The notes: generated by a model from the letters alone, not told the origin. Positions 1 to 7,601 are shown, counted from the first letter of the stretch. The stretch: 12,715 nt of DNA from Desulfovibrio sp. UBA4079 (GCA_002382645.1 DFYP01000202.1:1-12715); one strand, 5' to 3'. Numbers and translations are program-made.

Positions 1-2469
1 GTGCGTCGTCTGGTGGTCGTGGACACCCGCCAGAAGTCCCGGCTGGCCCATGTCCAGCCGCTTCTGGACAATCCCCGGGTGGAGATCCACGCCTTTGACC
101 ACCACCCGGACTCCGAGGAGGACGTGGCCGCGACCCGGAGCGTGGTCAAGTCCTGGGGCTCCACCACGGCCATCCTGGCGGCCGAGATGCGCGAGCGCGG
201 CCTCACGCCCCTGCCCGAGGAGGCCACGGTCATGGGCCTGGGCCTGTTCGAGGACACCGGCTCGTTCGCCTTCGACTCCACCACGCCCGAGGACTTCGAG
301 GCCGCGGCCTGGCTCCGGCGCCACGGCATGGACGTGAACGTCATCTCGGACCTGCTCTCCCGCGACCTGGACTCGGAACAGGTCAAGATCCTTGGAGAAC
401 TGCTGGAGACCGCGACCACCCAGGAGATCAACGGCGTGGCCGTGGTCATGACCGAGGCGAGCACCGAGAATTTCGTCGGCGACTTCGCCTTCCTGGTCCA
501 CAAGTTCATGGACATGGAGAACATCCGGGTGCTCTTCGCCCTGGGCCGCATGGGCGACCGCATCCACCTGGTGGCCCGCTCGCGCAGCGCGGACGTGGAC
601 GTGGGGGCCATCTGCACGGCCCTGGGCGGCGGCGGTCACCCCTATGCCGCCTCGGCCACCATCAAGAACAAGACCCTTTCCGAGGTGAAGAACGAACTCT
701 TTGCCCTGCTCTACTCCCACGTGCATTCCCAGATGGTGGTCGAGACCCTTATGTCCAAGCCGCCGGTGGTCATCGGGCAGGACCAGCCCATGAAGGACGC
801 CGTGGAGCTCATGACCCGCTTCGGCCTCAAGGGCGTGCCCGTGGTGGCCGGCGGCGGCATGGAGTGCGTGGGCCTCCTGGAGCACAAGACCGCGGACAAG
901 GCCCTGACCCACAAGCTGGGTGAGGTGCCGGTGCGCGAATACATGCTCCGGGAATTCCTTACTGTGCCGCCCACGGCCGGGCTCCAGGAGGTCATGGAGA
1001 TCATCCTGGGCAAGCGCCAGCGCCTGGTGCCCGTGGTGGACCAGGGCCAACTCCTGGGCGTGATCACCCGCACGGACCTGGTGACCATGCTGGCCGACGA
1101 GCCCTCGCGCATCCCCGAGTCCCTGAACCAGGAGCGCAAGCGCGAGCGCAACATCCGCACCCTCATGTTCAACCGCCTGCCCGCGGACGTCTTCGACCTG
1201 CTCAAGAAGGCCGGCGAATTGGGCCAGGACCTGGGCTGGGAGGTCTATACCGTGGGCGGGTTCGTGCGCGACATCCTGCTGGCCCGCACCAACCTGGACG
1301 TGGACCTGGTGGTCGAGGGCGACGGCATCCGGTTCGCCCGGGAAATGGTCCGCCGCATGGGCGGCCGGGCCAAGACCCACAAGAAGTTCAAGACCGCGGT
1401 GGTCATCCTGCCCGGCGGACGGCGGGTGGACGTGGCCACGGCCCGGCTGGAGTACTACGAGTACCCCGCGGCCCTGCCCACGGTGGAGCTGTCCTCCATC
1501 AAGATGGACCTCTACCGCCGGGACTTCACGGTCAACGCCCTGGCCGTGCACCTCAATCCCCACAGCTTCGGCCGGTTGGTGGACTTCTTCGGGGCCCAGC
1601 GCGACATCAAGGAAAAGACCATCCGGGTGATCCACTCCCTGAGCTTCGTGGAGGACCCCACGCGCATCCTGCGGGCCGTGCGCTTCGAGCAGCGCTTCGG
1701 CTTCCGCATCGCCTCCCAGACCCTGCGGCTGGTGAAGAACGCCCTGCAGCTGGGCCTGTTCAACAAGCTCTCGGGCAACCGCGTGTTCCACGAACTCCAA
1801 CATATCCTCAACGAGGACGCGCCCCTGGCCTGCCTCTCGCGGATGCAGGAGCTGGGACTGCTGGAGGCCGTGCATCCCCAGCTGGTCATGGACCTGGCCA
1901 AGACGCACCTCATGCAGGAGATCGCCAAGGTCCACAACTGGCACAAGCTGCTCTACCTGGAACCTGCGGTCACGCCCTGGAAGCTCTACCTCCTGGGCCT
2001 GACCCAGGGCACGGACGCGGACCAGGCCCGGGACATCTGCCGCCGCCTGGGCCTGTCCCAGCGCGACGAGCACGGCTTCCTGGCCCTGCGCGAGGCCATC
2101 GGCGCGGCCCTGGGCCGGCTCATGTCCTGGAAGGGGGAGGCCTCGCCCCTGTCCGACCTCTATTTCTGCCTGGAGACCCTGCCGGTGGAGGGCGTGCTCT
2201 TCCTCATGGCCCGCAGCCGCCGCGAGGAGATGCGCAAGCACATCTCCCAGTACCTGACCAATCCAGCGCTCCAGGCCATCGAGATCTCCGGCCGGGATCT
2301 CAAGCGCCTGCGCATCCCCGAGGGCCCGATCTACGCGCGCATCCTCAAGGCCGTGCGCCGGGCCCGCATCGACGGCCAAGCCGAGGGCCGCAAGGAGCAG
2401 CTGCTCCTGGTCCGCAGGCTCAAGAAGGAATGGGCGGCATCCGGCGGAGAGCCCGGGCCGCGGGGCTGA
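1..2469 (+). CDS. DHH-CBS-tRNA nucleotidyltransferase fusion (CCA- or A-adding), 5' partial
   Basis: This gene enters from the left edge and the GTG at base 1 is almost certainly an internal codon, because DHH proteins normally begin with an Asp-rich DxD motif upstream of the part seen here. In window numbering (822 residues): the DHH phosphoesterase domain shows VVVDT (4-8), the DHH motif (33-35) and EDTGSF (84-89); the DHHA1 domain shows GGGGHPYAAS (209-218); two CBS domains lie at about 243-365; the class II nucleotidyltransferase head shows GGFVRD (419-424), DVDLVVEGDG (433-442) and RRDFTVNALA (506-515); the neck begins near RILRAVRFEQRFGFR (555-569), followed by an RNA-binding tail. The head domain adds 3'-terminal nucleotides to tRNA. 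In bacteria such as Aquifex a protein of this architecture is the A-adding partner of a separate CC-adding enzyme, so full CCA addition cannot be assumed. The DHH role is unknown (an oligoribonuclease-like activity is inference), and the CBS domains probably bind adenine nucleotides. Confidence 0.93.
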   Translation: MRRLVVVDTRQKSRLAHVQPLLDNPRVEIHAFDHHPDSEEDVAATRSVVKSWGSTTAILAAEMRERGLTPLPEEATVMGLGLFEDTGSFAFDSTTPEDFEAAAWLRRHGMDVNVISDLLSRDLDSEQVKILGELLETATTQEINGVAVVMTEASTENFVGDFAFLVHKFMDMENIRVLFALGRMGDRIHLVARSRSADVDVGAICTALGGGGHPYAASATIKNKTLSEVKNELFALLYSHVHSQMVVETLMSKPPVVIGQDQPMKDAVELMTRFGLKGVPVVAGGGMECVGLLEHKTADKALTHKLGEVPVREYMLREFLTVPPTAGLQEVMEIILGKRQRLVPVVDQGQLLGVITRTDLVTMLADEPSRIPESLNQERKRERNIRTLMFNRLPADVFDLLKKAGELGQDLGWEVYTVGGFVRDILLARTNLDVDLVVEGDGIRFAREMVRRMGGRAKTHKKFKTAVVILPGGRRVDVATARLEYYEYPAALPTVELSSIKMDLYRRDFTVNALAVHLNPHSFGRLVDFFGAQRDIKEKTIRVIHSLSFVEDPTRILRAVRFEQRFGFRIASQTLRLVKNALQLGLFNKLSGNRVFHELQHILNEDAPLACLSRMQELGLLEAVHPQLVMDLAKTHLMQEIAKVHNWHKLLYLEPAVTPWKLYLLGLTQGTDADQARDICRRLGLSQRDEHGFLALREAIGAALGRLMSWKGEASPLSDLYFCLETLPVEGVLFLMARSRREEMRKHISQYLTNPALQAIEISGRDLKRLRIPEGPIYARILKAVRRARIDGQAEGRKEQLLLVRRLKKEWAASGGEPGPRG

Positions 2470-2491
2470 ACGGCCGCCGGATGCTTGCCCT

Positions 2492-2505
2492 CGGGCCATG
2501 GCCCG
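2492..2505. repeat. Perfect 14-bp palindrome upstream of the HIT gene
   Basis: CGGGCCATGGCCCG is a perfect inverted repeat without a loop, in the 80-base gap between the nucleotidyltransferase and the HIT gene. With no loop and no T-tract it is not an intrinsic terminator. It falls inside the 17-base spacer of a poor promoter-like pair, TTGCCC (2485-2490) and TAGGGT (2508-2513), so an operator is possible. GC-rich DNA produces such palindromes by chance fairly often. Confidence 0.35.
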
Positions 2506-2538
2506 TGTAGGGTTGCTGGCGTGGATCGAACCTCTTGC

Positions 2539-2543
2539 AAGGG
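2539..2543 (+). promoter_or_regulatory. Ribosome binding site that sets the HIT protein start
   Basis: AAGGG lies 6 bases before the ATG at 2550. The alternatives in the same frame are TTG at 2535, which has no suitable upstream site, and ATG at 2544, which directly abuts the AAGGG. The ATG at 2550 gives the start MDVLWAPWR, a sensible beginning for this protein family. Confidence 0.6.
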
Positions 2544-2549
2544 ATGGCG

Positions 2550-3035
2550 ATGGACGTTCTTTGGGCGCCGTGGCGGCTCGACTACATCCTGGGACCCAAG
2601 CCGGATGAATGCGTGTTCTGCATTCCCGAGCACACCGACGAGGACGAGAAGCGCCTGGTGCTCCACCGCGGCAGGACCTGCTTCGTGATCATGAACAAAT
2701 TCCCCTACAATAACGGGCACCTCATGGTCACGCCGTACCGCCACGTCTGCTGTCTCACTGAGCTCAATGCTGAGGAATCCCACGAGTGCATGGACCTCAT
2801 GCAGCGCTCCGTGGCCGTGCTCCAGCGGGCCTTCCGGCCCCACGGCATCAACGCCGGGTTCAATCTCGGCGAGGCCGCCGGGGCGGGCATCGCCGGGCAC
2901 CTGCATTTTCAGATCGTGCCCCGCTGGAACGGGGACGCCTCGTTCATGGCCGTGTTCGGGGAAACCCACGTGATCCCTGAACATCTTCTGTCCACCTACC
3001 GCAGACTCAAGCCGCTGTTCGAGGCGGCGGAATAG
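2550..3035 (+). CDS. HIT-superfamily protein, Ap4A phosphorylase-like (HxHxQ motif)
   Basis: This is a 161-residue cytosolic histidine-triad protein. The core is visible as FPYNNGHLMVTPYRH (51-65), GFNLGEAAGAGIAG (103-116) and the active-site motif HLHFQIV (117-123). The third histidine of the usual HxHxH triad is Gln, as in the GalT/Ap4A phosphorylase branch. The central His (119) would be the nucleotidyl-accepting residue. CVFC (21-24) near the N-terminus is a likely half zinc site. The expected activity is cleavage of dinucleoside polyphosphates such as Ap4A, either by phosphorolysis or hydrolysis; the substrate is inferred from the motif only. It lies 80 bases after the tRNA nucleotidyltransferase and 12 bases before lapA, so it could head a new transcript or be carried by the upstream one. 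The ATG at 2550 is preferred because of RBS spacing. Confidence 0.9.
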   Translation: MDVLWAPWRLDYILGPKPDECVFCIPEHTDEDEKRLVLHRGRTCFVIMNKFPYNNGHLMVTPYRHVCCLTELNAEESHECMDLMQRSVAVLQRAFRPHGINAGFNLGEAAGAGIAGHLHFQIVPRWNGDASFMAVFGETHVIPEHLLSTYRRLKPLFEAAE

Positions 3036-3047
3036 AAGGAGCAGCCC

Positions 3048-3398
3048 ATGCGCTACATCAAGGTCATCCTCCTGGTGCTCTTCTTTTTCCTGTCCATGCT
3101 CTTCTTCATTCAGAACAAGGACACCGTGACCCAGACCTACGAACTGGTGCTCAACGTGCCCCTGCTGTTCAGCCTGCGCTCCATCCCCCTGCCCTTCTAT
3201 CTCATCGTGCTCGGCGGCTTCCTGGTGGGGGCCCTGGTCTGCATCTGCTACTTCCTGTCCGAGCGCTTCCGGCTTTCGGGCCTGGTCCGGGAGCTGCGCC
3301 AGAAGAACACCGCCCTGGAGCGCGAACTGCACCAGCTGCGCACCCTGCCCCTGGACAACCAGCCCGGCCCGGTTTCCTCCGAGGAACAGGAACTCTAG
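3048..3398 (+). CDS. lapA: LapA-domain (DUF1049) inner-membrane protein
   Basis: This is a small 116-residue membrane protein. It has a hydrophobic helix at about 4-21 ending in the QN pair (22-23) often seen in LapA, a short periplasmic loop, a second membrane helix at about 49-70, and a charged cytoplasmic helix at about 75-100 with coiled-coil character (SGLVRELRQKNTALERELHQL), followed by an acidic tail. An AAGGAG site lies 6 bases before the ATG. In E. coli LapA (YciS) is encoded immediately before LapB (YciM), and the pair acts in lipopolysaccharide assembly and FtsH-dependent control of LpxC. Here the next gene is indeed a LapB homologue, which supports the assignment. Because that LapB has no membrane helix of its own, LapA is the obvious candidate to bring it to the membrane; this last point is inference. 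Confidence 0.88.
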   Translation: MRYIKVILLVLFFFLSMLFFIQNKDTVTQTYELVLNVPLLFSLRSIPLPFYLIVLGGFLVGALVCICYFLSERFRLSGLVRELRQKNTALERELHQLRTLPLDNQPGPVSSEEQEL

Positions 3399-3401
3399 GA
3401 G
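3397..3401 (+). promoter_or_regulatory. Ribosome binding site supporting a TTG start for lapB
   Basis: AGGAG begins inside the TAG stop codon of lapA and lies 7 bases before the TTG at 3409. There is no ATG or GTG in this frame near the start of the homologous region, so the TTG is the best initiation codon. The overlap of RBS and stop suggests translational coupling of lapA and lapB. Confidence 0.6.
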
Positions 3402-3408
3402 AGCGCCC

Positions 3409-4530
3409 TTGTCCTTGCTCGATTTTCTGCGACGCAAGCGCGCCGGCGACCGTTTCGAGCTGTCCCTGGGCCCCGGCGAGGGTGAGACCCTGCCGGTGCA
3501 GGACACCCGCGCGGCCATCGACGAACTCTCCCAGGTGGTCCGCAACAACCCCGAGGCCGTGGAGATCTACCTGGCCCTGGGCAGCCTCTACCGTTCCCAG
3601 GGCGAGATCGAGCGGGCCATCCAGATCCGCAACAACCTCATCGTGCGCCAGGGCCTGGACCCCACGTTCACGGCCCGGGCCTGGTTCGAGCTGGGCCGGG
3701 ACTTCCGGCGCGGCGGCTTCCTGGATCGCGCGGCCCACGCCTTTGAGCAGGCCCGCGCGCTCATGGGCGACAAGCCCGCCATCCTCCTGGAGCAGGCCCA
3801 GCTGGCCGCCGAGGGCTCGGAATTCGAGCGGGCCGCGGAACTCTACAGCCGGCTCAACCGGCCCCTGGCCCAGGCCCACTATTTGGTGCGCCGGGCCCAG
3901 GAACTGGCCCAGGGCGGCAATGCGGCCCAGGCCGGGAGCCTGCTGCGCAAGGCCGTGCGGGTCTATCCCGGGTCCGTGGAGGCCTGGACCGAGAGCCTGG
4001 GCCGGGCCTACGCCGAGGGGTCGTCCGGGCAGGTCAAGGACGTGCTCCGCGAGGCCCTGGTCAAGGTGGACCGGGAGATGCGCTTCGTGCTCCTGGAGGG
4101 CCTGGTGGACACGGCCGCCGGAGTGCGCCGCGCCCCCGGCAACGAGGCCCCGCTGAGCAACCGCGACCTGGTGGGCGCCGTGATCCCGATGCTCGAGGAC
4201 CAGGACCCGGACGTGCTCCTGTTCTTCTACGGCGCGCGCCTGCTCCTGCACTGCGGCCAGCACCTGGAGGCCCGCTCCTGGCTGGAAAAGACCCTGGTGC
4301 TCCGGCCGGACTTCTGGCTGGCCCGGCTGGAGGTCTTCCGCCTGACCAAGGACGAGCAGAGTTTCACCCCGTTCTTCAAGGAACAGCTGGAATTCTTCAT
4401 GGACAAGGCGCGGCGCCTGCGGCGCTTCGTCTGCCGCACCTGCGGGCTCAAGCGCGACAGCGTGTTCTACCTCTGTCCGCGCTGCCGCAGCTGGCATTCC
4501 ATCGCCTTCCGCTACGACTTCAGCCAGTAG
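3409..4530 (+). CDS. lapB: LapB/YciM-type TPR protein with rubredoxin-like zinc ribbon, lacking the N-terminal membrane helix
   Basis: This 373-residue protein consists of TPR repeats from about residue 34 to 335 and a C-terminal zinc ribbon with C342-x2-C345 and C356-x2-C359. It matches E. coli LapB in recognisable places: EIYLALGSLYRSQGEIERAI (52-71) against the first TPR, FELGRDFRRGGFLDRA (93-108), and CPRCRSWHSI (356-365) against CPSCRAWSTI. In E. coli LapB anchors in the inner membrane by an N-terminal helix, binds FtsH and LpxC through its cytoplasmic domains, and tunes LPS synthesis. Here the N-terminus (MSLLDFLRRKRAGDRF) is amphipathic and too short and charged to span a membrane, and reading the frame upstream to about 3301 gives no hydrophobic run. 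The length agrees with loss of only the anchor (E. coli protein about 389 residues). Start is TTG with a good RBS. A general TPR scaffold role cannot be excluded, but adjacency to lapA favours LapB. Confidence 0.88.
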   Translation: MSLLDFLRRKRAGDRFELSLGPGEGETLPVQDTRAAIDELSQVVRNNPEAVEIYLALGSLYRSQGEIERAIQIRNNLIVRQGLDPTFTARAWFELGRDFRRGGFLDRAAHAFEQARALMGDKPAILLEQAQLAAEGSEFERAAELYSRLNRPLAQAHYLVRRAQELAQGGNAAQAGSLLRKAVRVYPGSVEAWTESLGRAYAEGSSGQVKDVLREALVKVDREMRFVLLEGLVDTAAGVRRAPGNEAPLSNRDLVGAVIPMLEDQDPDVLLFFYGARLLLHCGQHLEARSWLEKTLVLRPDFWLARLEVFRLTKDEQSFTPFFKEQLEFFMDKARRLRRFVCRTCGLKRDSVFYLCPRCRSWHSIAFRYDFSQ

Positions 4531-4545
4531 GAGCCCCGGCCCTCC

Positions 4546-7164
4546 GTGTCCGCGCCCAAGCTCACGCCCATGTTCGAGCAGTACCTCCGCATCAAGGCGG
4601 AGCACCCGGACACCTTGCTGTTCTACCGCATGGGGGACTTCTACGAGCTGTTCTTCGAGGACGCCGAGATCGCCTCCCGCGAACTGTCCATCGCGCTCAC
4701 CAGCCGCAATCCCAACTCTGAGAACAAGGTGCCCATGTGCGGGGTGCCGCACCACGCGGCCGAGGGCTACCTGGCCCAGCTCCTGGAAAAGGGCTTCCGG
4801 GTGGCCATCTGCGACCAGGTGGAGGACCCGAAGCTGGCCAAGGGCTTGGTGCGCCGCGAGGTGACCCGGGTGCTCACCCCGGGCACCGTGGTGGAGGACG
4901 CCAATCTTCCGGCCAAGGGCAGCAATTTCCTGGCCGCCCTGTACTGGGACGCGGGCCATGAGCGCGGCGGCGCGGCCTGGGCCGAGGTCTCCACGGGCCA
5001 GTGGTCCGGGCTGTCCAGCACCCGCGAGCCCGAACTCTGGCAGTGGCTGGCCAAGCTCGGGGTGCGCGAGCTGCTCCTGCCCCAGGGCCGCACGGTTCCC
5101 GCCGCCTTTGCCGACTCCGGGGCCCAGGCCGTGTTTCTGCCCGAGCGCGGGGCCTTTGACCTGGATACGGCCCGCCGCAGCCTCCTGGAGGTGCAGGGCG
5201 TGGCCGACCTGGCCAGCCTGGGCCTGGAGGACAAGCCCGAGCTGACCCGGGCCTGCGGAGCCCTGCTCTTCTACCTGCGCCAGACCCAGAAACAGGACGT
5301 TTCGCACCTGGCCGGGTTCCGGCCTCTGGACCTGTCCAGGCGTCTCATCCTGGACGAGGTCACCGAGCGCAACCTGGAGATCTTCCGCCGCCTGGACGGC
5401 CGGGCGGGCAAGGGCACCCTGTTCCAGGTCCTGGACCGCACCGTCACCCCCCTGGGCGCGCGGCTCCTGGAAACCCGCCTGCGCGAGCCCTGGCGGGACC
5501 CCGGGAGCATCGGCCGCTGCCTGGACGCGGTGGAGCACTTTTTCCGCGAGGATCGCGTGCGCCAGGCCCTGCGCCAGGCCCTGGACCAGATCCACGACCT
5601 GGAGCGGCTTTCCACCCGGGTCCAGCTGGGCCGGGCCACGCCCCGGGACTTCGCGGCCCTGCGCCAGAGCCTGTCCGCCCTGCCCCAGGCGCGGGCGGCC
5701 CTCACCGGCGGAAACCCGCCCGCGGACCTGCGCACCATGCTGGAATCCTGGGACGACATGGGGGACCTGGCCGCCACCCTTTCCGCGGCCCTGGTGGACA
5801 GCCCGCCGCTGGCCGTGACCGAGGGCGGCCTGTTCCGCCTGGGCTATCAGCCGGAGCTGGACGACCTGATCCAGCTCACCGAGCACGGCGAGGCCCGGGT
5901 GCGCGAACTTTTCGAGCAGGAGCGGGCCGCCTCGGGCATTCCCAAGCTGAAGCTCGGGTTCAACCGGGTCTTCGGCTACTATTTCGAGGTCTCCAAGGCC
6001 CACCAGGGCCCGGTGCCCGAGACCTTCATCCGCCGCCAGACCCTGGTGAACTGCGAGCGCTACGTGACCCCCCGGCTCAAGGAGCTGGAGGACCGCCTGC
6101 TCTCGGCCTCCGAGGAGCGCAAGGCTCTGGAATACAAGCTCTTCCAGGAGCTGCGCCAGGTCCTGGCCCAGGCCCGGGCCAGGTTCGTGTACATGGCCGG
6201 GGTCCTGGCCGGGCTGGACTACTGGCAGGGCCTGGCCGAGGCCGCCCGGCTCCACGACTGGACCCGTCCCGAGGTCCACGAAGGCCTGGAGATCGTTGTG
6301 GAATCCGGCCGCCACCCCGTGGTGGAGGCGGCCCAGGGCGCGGCCAACTACGTGCCCAATGACGTGCGCCTGGACGAGGAGCGCCGCATCCTGCTCATCA
6401 CCGGGCCGAACATGGCCGGAAAATCCACGGTCCTGCGCCAGACCGCCGTGCTCACGCTCATGGCCCAGATCGGCTCTTTCGTGCCCGCCCGCCAGGCCCG
6501 CATCGGCCTGGCCGACCGGATCTTCTCGCGGGTGGGGGCCTCGGACAACCTGGCCCAGGGCCAGAGCACCTTCATGGTGGAGATGATGGAGACGGCCCGC
6601 ATCCTCCGCCAGGCCACCCGGCGCAGCCTGGTGATCCTGGACGAGATCGGCCGGGGCACGAGCACCTTCGACGGCCTGGCCCTGGCCTGGGCCGTGGTCG
6701 AGGACCTCTCGCGCCGGGCGGGCGGGGTGCGCACCCTGTTCGCCACCCACTACCACGAGCTCACCAGCCTGGAGGGCCGGATTCCGGGCCTGCGCAACCT
6801 GAACATCGCGGTGCGCGAGTGGAAGGGTGACATCGTGTTCCTGCGCCGCCTGGTGCCGGGCCCGGCGGACAAGAGCTACGGCATCGAGGTGGCCCGGCTG
6901 GCCGGGGTTCCCAGGCCTGTGGTGGAAAGGGCCAGGGAAATCCTTGCGAAGCTCGAGGAAAAATCGCAAAATGAGCGCGCGCAGGGTGCGCCCCGCTGCA
7001 GCCGGCCGCACCTGCCCGGCCTGGAAACCGCCGGGACCACGCCCGCAGCGGCTGAATCCCCGCTGGTTTCCGCCCTGCGCGAACTGGACGTGGACGGCCT
7101 GACGCCCATCCAGGCCCTGACCCTGCTCCACCAATGGAAACAGATGCTCAAGGACGGACAATGA
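4546..7164 (+). CDS. mutS: DNA mismatch repair protein MutS
   Basis: This is a full-length MutS1 of 872 residues. It recognises base mismatches and small loops in DNA and recruits MutL using an ATP-driven clamp. The mismatch-contacting Phe-x-Glu is F32-Y33-E34 within FYRMGDFYELFFEDA. The ATPase site shows Walker A GPNMAGKST (620-628, Lys626), Walker B LVILDE (695-700, Asp699-Glu700), the signature around GQSTFMVEMMETA, and FATHYHEL. The core/clamp region contains KLKLGFNRVFGYYFEV. The tail (about 837-872) has the LTPIQAL helix typical of MutS. I see no QxSLF-like beta-clamp motif in the linker; HLPGLE (822-827) is in the expected place. The start is GTG with AGGAG 12 bases upstream, a longer than ideal gap; ATG at 4570 is an alternative but would remove residues similar to E. 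coli MutS. It overlaps the next gene by 4 bases. Confidence 0.97.
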   Translation: MSAPKLTPMFEQYLRIKAEHPDTLLFYRMGDFYELFFEDAEIASRELSIALTSRNPNSENKVPMCGVPHHAAEGYLAQLLEKGFRVAICDQVEDPKLAKGLVRREVTRVLTPGTVVEDANLPAKGSNFLAALYWDAGHERGGAAWAEVSTGQWSGLSSTREPELWQWLAKLGVRELLLPQGRTVPAAFADSGAQAVFLPERGAFDLDTARRSLLEVQGVADLASLGLEDKPELTRACGALLFYLRQTQKQDVSHLAGFRPLDLSRRLILDEVTERNLEIFRRLDGRAGKGTLFQVLDRTVTPLGARLLETRLREPWRDPGSIGRCLDAVEHFFREDRVRQALRQALDQIHDLERLSTRVQLGRATPRDFAALRQSLSALPQARAALTGGNPPADLRTMLESWDDMGDLAATLSAALVDSPPLAVTEGGLFRLGYQPELDDLIQLTEHGEARVRELFEQERAASGIPKLKLGFNRVFGYYFEVSKAHQGPVPETFIRRQTLVNCERYVTPRLKELEDRLLSASEERKALEYKLFQELRQVLAQARARFVYMAGVLAGLDYWQGLAEAARLHDWTRPEVHEGLEIVVESGRHPVVEAAQGAANYVPNDVRLDEERRILLITGPNMAGKSTVLRQTAVLTLMAQIGSFVPARQARIGLADRIFSRVGASDNLAQGQSTFMVEMMETARILRQATRRSLVILDEIGRGTSTFDGLALAWAVVEDLSRRAGGVRTLFATHYHELTSLEGRIPGLRNLNIAVREWKGDIVFLRRLVPGPADKSYGIEVARLAGVPRPVVERAREILAKLEEKSQNERAQGAPRCSRPHLPGLETAGTTPAAAESPLVSALRELDVDGLTPIQALTLLHQWKQMLKDGQ

Positions 7165-7601
7165 CCCGCCGCCTTGCGGTCCTCATCGCCCTGCTCTGCG
7201 CCTGCCTGCTGGTCTCCTGCGGCAAGAAGGAATGGCCCGAGCCGGTGCGGTCCGAGGACAGTTTCACCTTCAAGACCGTGCGGGCCGAGCGCAAGGCCGG
7301 CTGCCTGGTCGTGGAGGTGCGCGTGCTCGGGGCTGTGGACAACCTGGCCGCCTTGACCCTGCAACTCATGGAGGTGGGCGAGGGCGAGGGCAAGGGCTGC
7401 CCCGGCTGCCCCTTCCAGCCCACGCGGGCCGAGGAATTCACCCCCGGCCACCCGAACCTGATCCGCATCGGCTCGGCCTTCCGCTTCACTGCCTGCGACC
7501 TGAATCCCGACGGGGTCTATGTCTGGCGCGTGATGGGCCGGAACCAGTTCACCAACCTGGGCGAAGTGAACTCCGAGCTGTTTTCCTCCTGGCCCAGATA
7601 A
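7161..7601 (+). CDS. Small lipoprotein of unknown function with a CxxC motif
   Basis: The 146-residue product starts at the ATG in the ATGA overlap with the mutS stop, with AAGGA 6 bases before it. An upstream in-frame ATG at 7134 would put charged residues before the signal and is not favoured. The N-terminus is a lipoprotein signal: TRR, a hydrophobic stretch (5-16), then lipobox LVSC with lipidated Cys20. Gly at +2 predicts release to the outer membrane under the E. coli Lol rule. The mature part looks beta-rich: alternating hydrophobic strands near 46-57 and 62-72, a GCPGCPF segment (79-85) and a GVYVWRVMGRNQF strand (118-130) reminiscent of a fibronectin III/Ig-like fold. Cys48 and Cys112 could form a disulfide. 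I do not recognise a named family. Position before lysA recalls the small lipoprotein genes near lysA/dapF in gammaproteobacteria, but I see no sequence similarity to them. Confidence 0.85.
   Translation: MTRRLAVLIALLCACLLVSCGKKEWPEPVRSEDSFTFKTVRAERKAGCLVVEVRVLGAVDNLAALTLQLMEVGEGEGKGCPGCPFQPTRAEEFTPGHPNLIRIGSAFRFTACDLNPDGVYVWRVMGRNQFTNLGEVNSELFSSWPR

Noticed and set aside
1..3. GTG at the first base as a true start codon
   Set aside because: The protein would begin inside the DHH domain, without the N-terminal Asp motif that this family needs; the gene most likely begins outside the window.
2507..2540. A tRNA T-arm-like TTCGATC on the minus strand between the first two genes
   Set aside because: The flanking bases do not form a 5-bp T stem, and no acceptor, D or anticodon arms can be built around it.
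2331..3548. A 405-codon minus-strand frame covering the gap before the HIT gene
   Set aside because: It only mirrors the HIT and lapA coding sequences, with a Gln/His/Glu-rich product and no RBS or family signature.
3202..7161. A 1319-codon open frame on the minus strand across lapA, lapB and mutS
   Set aside because: Its product is low-complexity (rich in Gly, Gln, His, Leu, Ala) with no domain, and it mirrors the codon bias of the + strand genes, which remove stops from the antisense frame. lapA, lapB and mutS are clear homologues on the other strand.
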